A DNA stretch of 64,000 nt, taken from the NCBI RefSeq assembly GCF_900172345.1, contig NZ_FWFY01000001.1, positions 434,001 through 498,000 on the forward strand, in the 5' to 3' direction. The notes below the pieces were generated by a model, which was given only the letters and a program-made list of their open reading frames with translations, did not search any database and was not told where the DNA came from. Of the stretch, positions 59,495-64,000 are shown one piece after another. Made by a program: the position numbers and the translations under genes. The first letter of the stretch is position 1. Each line of letters starts with the position of its first letter. The DNA comes from Limimaricola soesokkakensis. Lineage in GTDB: Bacteria > Pseudomonadota > Alphaproteobacteria > Rhodobacterales > Rhodobacteraceae.

Positions 59495-59626
59495 CCGTCA
59501 TGCCCCTCGCTGCAGCCGGGAAAGCCTAACGGCGACCTCATAGCTTGCGAAGCCGGGTCGGATCACGTTCCGGCCATTAACCCTGCGTTAACCATGCGTC
59601 CAGCGCAATGCCGTCATGCGCCGCTC

Positions 59627-59674
59627 TTGACTCGACTCGGCAAATGAGTGAGTAATTGCCCATCGGCTAGGCAA
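59627..59674 (+). promoter_or_regulatory. Promoter and three GGCAA/TTGCC half-sites upstream of the polyol operon
   Basis: TTGACT (59627-59632) lies 18 bp before AGTAAT (59651-59656), a fair sigma-70 pair. Half-sites GGCAA (59639-59643), TTGCC (59656-59660) and GGCAA (59670-59674) alternate in orientation around the -10, forming two overlapping palindromes. A sugar-responsive regulator could bind here. No regulator gene lies adjacent inside this window. Confidence 0.5.
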
Positions 59675-59703
59675 ATGCTCTAGCAGTGAGTGGGAGGAGA
59701 GAC

Positions 59704-61014
59704 ATGACCAAGACGACCCGTATCCTGATGGGGGCGACCGCATTGTGCGGCATGGCCGCGATCGCGCAGGCAGAAACGCTGACCATCGCGACCGTCAACA
59801 ACGGCGACATGATCCGCATGCAGGAGCTGTCTTCGGATTTCACCGAGAAGCACCCGGACATCGAACTCGACTGGGTGACCCTCGAAGAGAACGTGCTGCG
59901 TCAGCGCGTGACCACCGACATCGCCACCAAGGGCGGCCAGTACGACGTGATGACCATCGGCACCTACGAGGTTCCGATCTGGGCCAAGCAGAACTGGCTC
60001 GTGCCCCTCGACGACCTCCCCGAGGAGTACGACGCCGAGGACATCCTGCCCGCGATCGCCGGGGGCCTGTCGGTCGACGGCACGCTCTATGCTGCGCCGT
60101 TCTACGGCGAGAGCTCCATGGTCATGTACCGCACCGACCTGATGGAAGAGGCCGGGCTCGAGATGCCCGACGCGCCGACTTGGGACTTCATCAAGGAAGC
60201 TGCGGCGGCGATGACCGACAAGGAGAACGAGGTCTACGGCATCTGCCTGCGCGGCAAGGCCGGCTGGGGCGAGAACATGGCCTTCCTGACCGCCATGTCC
60301 AACAGCTATGGCGCGCGCTGGTTCGACGAGAACTGGGTACCGCAGTTCGACAGCCCCGAGTGGAAGGCTGCGCTCGACGACTACCTGATGCTGCTGAACG
60401 AATACGGCCCCCCGGGTGCCGCGAACAACGGCTTCAACGAGAACCTTGCGCTGTTCCAGCAGGGCAAGTGCGGCATGTGGATCGACGCCACCGTCGCCGC
60501 TTCCTTCGTGACCGGTGACGACAGCACCGTGGCCGACAAGGTCGGCTTCGCACTCGCCCCCGACAACGGTCTGGGCAAGCGCGGCAACTGGCTCTGGGCT
60601 TGGAGCCTCGGTATCCCGGCCGGCACCGATGCCGAGGATGCTGCCAAGACCTTCGTGGCCTGGGCGACCTCCAAGGAGTACGCCGAGCTGGTCGCCGAGA
60701 AGGAAGGCTGGGCCAACGTGCCGCCGGGCACCCGCACCTCGCTCTACGAGAACCAGGAATACCTGGATGCGGCGCCCTTCGCGCAGATGACGCTCGACAG
60801 CATCAACGCGGCCGACCCGAACAACCCGACCGTGGATCCGGTGCCCTATACCGGGGTGCAGTTCGTCGCCATCCCCGAGTTCCAGGGCATTGCCACCGCG
60901 GTGGGCCAGCAGTTCTCGGCGGCGCTTGCCGGTCAGATGTCGGCCGAGGAAGCGCTGCAGGCGGCTCAGGACCTGACTTCCCAGGAGATGCAGGCGGCGG
61001 GTTACGGCCAGTAA
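59704..61014 (+). CDS. smoE: Sorbitol/mannitol ABC transporter substrate-binding protein
   Basis: The 436-residue protein is a periplasmic type 1 sugar-binding protein, with a signal peptide (about 1-23, ending IAQA). The mature protein starts ETLTIATVNNGDMIRMQEL and has DVMTIGTYEVPIWAKQ and the Trp-rich ARWFDENWVPQF, resembling SmoE/MtlE polyol binders of Rhodobacter sphaeroides type. ATG 59704 follows GGAGGAGA. Order E-F-G-K and a probable smoS start downstream support polyol, rather than maltose, as substrate. A perfect hairpin follows the gene. Confidence 0.88.
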   Translation: MTKTTRILMGATALCGMAAIAQAETLTIATVNNGDMIRMQELSSDFTEKHPDIELDWVTLEENVLRQRVTTDIATKGGQYDVMTIGTYEVPIWAKQNWLVPLDDLPEEYDAEDILPAIAGGLSVDGTLYAAPFYGESSMVMYRTDLMEEAGLEMPDAPTWDFIKEAAAAMTDKENEVYGICLRGKAGWGENMAFLTAMSNSYGARWFDENWVPQFDSPEWKAALDDYLMLLNEYGPPGAANNGFNENLALFQQGKCGMWIDATVAASFVTGDDSTVADKVGFALAPDNGLGKRGNWLWAWSLGIPAGTDAEDAAKTFVAWATSKEYAELVAEKEGWANVPPGTRTSLYENQEYLDAAPFAQMTLDSINAADPNNPTVDPVPYTGVQFVAIPEFQGIATAVGQQFSAALAGQMSAEEALQAAQDLTSQEMQAAGYGQ

Positions 61015-61030
61015 CCGCCACCGCATGACA

Positions 61031-61062
61031 GGCGGGGCCGGACCCTCCCGGCCGGCCCCGCC
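61031..61062 (+). promoter_or_regulatory. 11-bp GC stem-loop after smoE
   Basis: GGCGGGGCCGG (61031-61041) pairs perfectly with CCGGCCCCGCC (61052-61062) around a 10-base loop. It starts 17 bp after the smoE stop, with no T-run. A hairpin here typically protects the mRNA of the binding protein so that it is made in excess over the permeases. Confidence 0.65.
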
Positions 61063-61181
61063 TCCCCCCGCCGATCACCCCATCACCGTCACGGGCCGCC
61101 GCCTGCCATCCTCTCCGGTCGCCCGCGCGACCGGGCCCGGGGATCGCGCGCCGCCGCCCGTCCCAGATATCGGAGAGACCG

Positions 61182-62054
61182 ATGGCCACCCAACATTCCC
61201 GCTCCGCCGCACGGATCATGATTTCGCCCGCCGTGCTGCTGTTGCTGGCGTGGATGATCGTTCCGCTGGCGCTGACGATCTACTTCTCGCTGCTGCGCTA
61301 CAACCTGCTGATGCCGGGCACCGAGCGCTTCGTGGGGCTGCTGAACTACAAGCTGTTCTTCAACAACCCGGCCTTCTTCACGGCGCTCCTCAACACGCTG
61401 CTGCTGGTCGGGGGGGTGCTGATCATCACCGTGGTCGGTGGCATCCTGCTGGCGATCCTTCTGGATCAGCCGATGTGGGGGCAGGGGATCGTGCGCATCC
61501 TCGTCATCGCGCCGTTCTTCGTCATGCCGACCGTCTCGGCGCTGGTCTGGAAGAACATGTTCATGAACCCGGTCTCGGGGCTCTTCGCGGAGTTCTCCAA
61601 GGCGGTCGGGTTGCAACCTTTCGACTTCCTGACCCACGCGCCTCTGGCCTCGATCATCGGCATCGTGTCGTGGCAGTGGCTGCCTTTCGCGACGCTGATC
61701 CTGCTCACCGCGATCCAGTCGCTCGACAGCGAGCAGATGGAAGCGGCCGAGATGGATGGCGCCTCGCCGCTGTCGCGGTTCTGGTACATCACCCTGCCGC
61801 ACCTCTCGCGCGCCATCACCGTGGTGATCCTGATCCAGACGATCTTCCTGCTGTCGGTCTTCGCCGAGATCCTGGTGACCACCAATGGCGGCCCGGGCAA
61901 CGCCTCGACCAACCTGACCTACCTCGTCTACGCCCGTTCGCTTCTGAACTTCGACGTTGGCGGCGGCTCGGCCGGCGGCGTGGTCGCGATCATCCTCGCC
62001 AACATCGTCGCGATCTTCCTGATGCGGATGATCGGAAAGAACCTCGATGCCTGA
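61182..62054 (+). CDS. smoF: Sorbitol/mannitol ABC transporter permease
   Basis: The 290-residue inner-membrane protein has six TM helices and the EAA-type loop EAAEMDGASPLSRFWYITLP (about 187-206) that docks to the ATPase. It is the MalF-like permease of the importer. ATG 61182 is preceded by CGGAGAGACCG. It lies 167 bp after smoE. Confidence 0.92.
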   Translation: MATQHSRSAARIMISPAVLLLLAWMIVPLALTIYFSLLRYNLLMPGTERFVGLLNYKLFFNNPAFFTALLNTLLLVGGVLIITVVGGILLAILLDQPMWGQGIVRILVIAPFFVMPTVSALVWKNMFMNPVSGLFAEFSKAVGLQPFDFLTHAPLASIIGIVSWQWLPFATLILLTAIQSLDSEQMEAAEMDGASPLSRFWYITLPHLSRAITVVILIQTIFLLSVFAEILVTTNGGPGNASTNLTYLVYARSLLNFDVGGGSAGGVVAIILANIVAIFLMRMIGKNLDA

Positions 62055-62070
62055 GCAGATCACCTTCGCC

Positions 62071-62091
62071 GCGCGGGGCCTGACCCCGCGC
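62071..62091 (+). promoter_or_regulatory. Hairpin between smoF and smoG
   Basis: GCGCGGGG (62071-62078) pairs perfectly with CCCCGCGC (62084-62091) across a 5-base loop in the 71-bp spacer. There is no T-run. It may affect relative transcript stability. Confidence 0.45.
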
Positions 62092-62125
62092 CCGCCCCGC
62101 ACGCCGAACAGAGGGAGCGCCTGAC

Positions 62126-62956
62126 ATGGCCCGCGCCGTCTCCAACCGCCGCAAGGTCGGCTATACCATCGCCGCCTGGATCATCGGTCTCGCGATCTTC
62201 TTCCCGATCCTGTGGACCATCGTCACCAGCTTCAAGACCGAGGCCGAGGCGATCTCCTCGCCGCCCAGCTTCATGTTCTTCAACTGGACCACCGAGAACT
62301 ACACCACCGTGCTGGAGCGCTCGAACTACTTCCGGCACTTCTGGAACTCGGTGGTGATCTCGCTGGGCTCGACCGTGCTGGGCCTGATCATCGCGATCCC
62401 CGCCGCCTGGTCGATGGCCTTCGTCCCCGCCAAGCACACCAAGAACGTGCTGATGTGGATGCTCTCGACCAAGATGCTGCCGCCCGTCGGCGTGCTGATC
62501 CCGATCTACCTGATCTTCCGCGACGTCGGCCTTCTCGACACCAAGACCGGCCTGGTGATCGTGCTGACGCTGATCAACCTGCCGATCATCGTCTGGATGC
62601 TCTACACCTACTTCAAGGAGATCCCCGGCGAGATCCTCGAGGCCTCGCGGATGGACGGCGCGTCCCTGCGCGACGAGATCATCTACGTGCTGACGCCGAT
62701 GGCCGTGCCGGGCATCGCTTCGACGCTGCTCCTCAACGTCATCCTCGCCTGGAACGAGGCGTTCTGGACGCTCAACCTCACGGCCGCCAAGGCCGCCCCG
62801 CTCACCGCCTTCATCGCCAGCTATTCGAGCCCCGAGGGCCTGTTCTACGCCAAGCTCTCGGCCGCTTCGACCATGGCCATCGCGCCGATCCTCATCCTCG
62901 GCTGGTTCAGCCAGAAGCAGCTCGTCCGCGGGCTCACCTTCGGCGCAGTGAAATAA
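62126..62956 (+). CDS. smoG: Sorbitol/mannitol ABC transporter permease
   Basis: The 276-residue MalG-like permease has six TM helices and the EAA loop [20 protein letters not shown] (about 172-191). With SmoF it forms the channel. ATG 62126 follows GGGAGCG. smoK begins 11 bp after the stop. Confidence 0.92.
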   Translation: MARAVSNRRKVGYTIAAWIIGLAIFFPILWTIVTSFKTEAEAISSPPSFMFFNWTTENYTTVLERSNYFRHFWNSVVISLGSTVLGLIIAIPAAWSMAFVPAKHTKNVLMWMLSTKMLPPVGVLIPIYLIFRDVGLLDTKTGLVIVLTLINLPIIVWMLYTYFKEIPGEILEASRMDGASLRDEIIYVLTPMAVPGIASTLLLNVILAWNEAFWTLNLTAAKAAPLTAFIASYSSPEGLFYAKLSAASTMAIAPILILGWFSQKQLVRGLTFGAVK

Positions 62957-62967
62957 GGAATATACCC

Positions 62968-63972
62968 ATGGGACGCATCACGCTCGACAAGGTGACCAAG
63001 AAATTCGGCGACGTGGAGGTCATCCCGCCGCTCGACCTGACCATCGATGACGGGGAGTTCGTGGTCTTCGTCGGCCCCTCGGGCTGCGGCAAGTCCACGC
63101 TGCTGCGGCTGATCGCCGGGCTCGAGGACGTCTCGGGCGGCGAGATCCGCATCGACGGCAAGCCCGCCACCGACCTGCCGCCCGCCAAGCGCGGCCTGGC
63201 CATGGTGTTCCAGAGCTACGCGCTCTACCCGCACATGTCGGTGCGCAAGAACATCGCCTTCCCGATGAAGATGGCGGGCATGCCCGAGGACGAGCAGAAG
63301 CGGCGCATCGACAACGCGGCGCGCGCGCTCAACCTCACCGACTATCTCGACCGGCGCCCCGGCCAGCTCTCGGGCGGCCAGCGCCAGCGGGTCGCGATCG
63401 GCCGCGCCATCGTCCGCGAACCGGCGGCCTTCCTGTTCGACGAGCCGCTGTCGAACCTCGACGCGGCGCTGCGCGTCGGCATGCGGATGGAGATCTCCGA
63501 GTTGCACAAGAAGCTCGACACCACGATGATCTACGTCACCCACGACCAGGTCGAGGCGATGACCATGGCCGACAAGATCGTGGTGCTGCGCGCCGGCAAC
63601 ATCGAGCAGGTCGGCAGCCCACTCGAGCTTTATCGCAACCCGCGCAACACCTTCGTGGCGGGCTTCATCGGCTCGCCCAAGATGAACCTGATCGATGGCG
63701 CCGAGGCCAAGAAGCACAGCGCCGAGACGATCGGCGTACGGCCCGAGCATATCGACGTCTCGGCCAGCGAGGGCACCTGGAAGGGTCGCATCGGCGTCGC
63801 CGAGCACTTGGGCTCGGACACCTTCTTCCACGTGCATGACACGGGTCTGGCCGAAACGCTCACGATCCGCGCCAGTGGCGAGGTCGCGCTGCGCCACGGC
63901 GACACCGTGTTCCTGACCCCGCAGGCCGACAAGATCCACCGCTTCGACGCGCAGGGGCTGCGCATCGCATGA
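62968..63972 (+). CDS. smoK: Sorbitol/mannitol ABC transporter ATP-binding protein
   Basis: The 334-residue ATPase has Walker [11 protein letters not shown] (about 36-45), signature [14 protein letters not shown], Walker [14 protein letters not shown] and the switch-region histidine in [11 protein letters not shown]-terminal MalK-type TOBE regulatory domain begins near residue 235. It energises SmoFG. AAGGAATATACCC precedes ATG 62968. The stop overlaps the next gene start by 4 bp. Confidence 0.92.
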   Translation: MGRITLDKVTKKFGDVEVIPPLDLTIDDGEFVVFVGPSGCGKSTLLRLIAGLEDVSGGEIRIDGKPATDLPPAKRGLAMVFQSYALYPHMSVRKNIAFPMKMAGMPEDEQKRRIDNAARALNLTDYLDRRPGQLSGGQRQRVAIGRAIVREPAAFLFDEPLSNLDAALRVGMRMEISELHKKLDTTMIYVTHDQVEAMTMADKIVVLRAGNIEQVGSPLELYRNPRNTFVAGFIGSPKMNLIDGAEAKKHSAETIGVRPEHIDVSASEGTWKGRIGVAEHLGSDTFFHVHDTGLAETLTIRASGEVALRHGDTVFLTPQADKIHRFDAQGLRIA

Positions 63973-64000
63973 GCCGATTGGCGGGAAAATCCGCGCTGAT
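63969..64000 (+). CDS. smoS: Start of a short-chain dehydrogenase, probable sorbitol dehydrogenase (truncated by window)
   Basis: The ATG at 63969 overlaps the smoK stop (ATGA). Only ten residues are visible, [10 protein letters not shown], plus the first bases of the next codons. These match the N-terminus of SDR dehydrogenases (xLxGKxALITG), and in smo operons the polyol dehydrogenase smoS follows smoK. The assignment rests on ten residues and gene order. Confidence 0.55.
   Translation, partial: MSRLAGKSAL

Noticed and set aside
57447-59501. A 684-codon frame joining the ClpP-like protein to an upstream sequence
   Set aside because: The upstream two thirds is a shifted-frame reading of the four-TM protein gene; the real start is the overlapping ATG at 58202.

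Overview
The window is dense, high-GC chromosomal DNA with almost no spare space. The gene content and order point to an alphaproteobacterium of the Rhodobacteraceae (Roseobacter/Rhodobacter group). The clues are a 14-gene nuo operon interrupted by small Rhodobacteraceae-type genes and continuing into birA, coaX and an RNase J; an alr / coiled-coil membrane protein / radA / cvpA block; a surE-pcm-nlpD-like block; and a smo-type polyol transport operon. I see no rRNA, tRNA, insertion sequence, phage or CRISPR array. The species is not determined.

Layout. 1-1725: end of a glycosyltransferase-like gene and an M20 amidohydrolase. 1741-5649 (minus): a GT29 sialyltransferase-like protein, a polysaccharide pyruvyl transferase-family protein, WaaA (Kdo transferase) and MoaA, tightly packed. 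5755-6243: a lipoprotein, then a strong terminator. 6325-9499 (minus): glmS and glmU, supplying UDP-GlcNAc. 9614-11363: gph, creA and a DUF1622 membrane protein.

11488-29782 holds the complete complex I operon nuoABCDEFGHIJKLMN behind a good sigma-70-like promoter. Seven extra genes lie inside it: one between D and E, two between E and F, two between F and G, one between G and H, and one between I and J. The operon then runs with overlapping genes into birA, coaX and rnj (to 32984).

33075-41916 is mixed housekeeping: an acetyltransferase, an exported unknown, an RhlE-like DEAD-box helicase with a structured leader, OsmC, prfC, a Hint-domain protein, an atypical SDR, an orphan ABC ATPase and a WYL regulator. 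42089-44539 is tatABC plus a DUF815 ATPase. 44611-47404 (minus) is surE-pcm-nlpD-like. 47541-50512 holds an SDR, a PhnB-like protein and purF. 50806-53356 is a cyanide-insensitive-type bd oxidase, cioAB, with a 31-codon third gene. 53360-57388 (minus) is alr, a coiled-coil membrane protein, radA and cvpA. 57447-59494 (minus) is a two-gene unit of a four-TM protein and a ClpP-fold COG3904-like protein. 59704-64000 is a sorbitol/mannitol-type ABC operon, smoEFGK, with the first bases of a probable smoS.

The best candidates for undescribed biology are the conserved-looking extra genes inside nuo, the GT29 / pyruvyl-transferase / WaaA envelope-glycan cluster, and the overlapping membrane-protein / ClpP-like pair at 57447-59494. 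All functions are read by eye from motifs and gene order; no database search was run.
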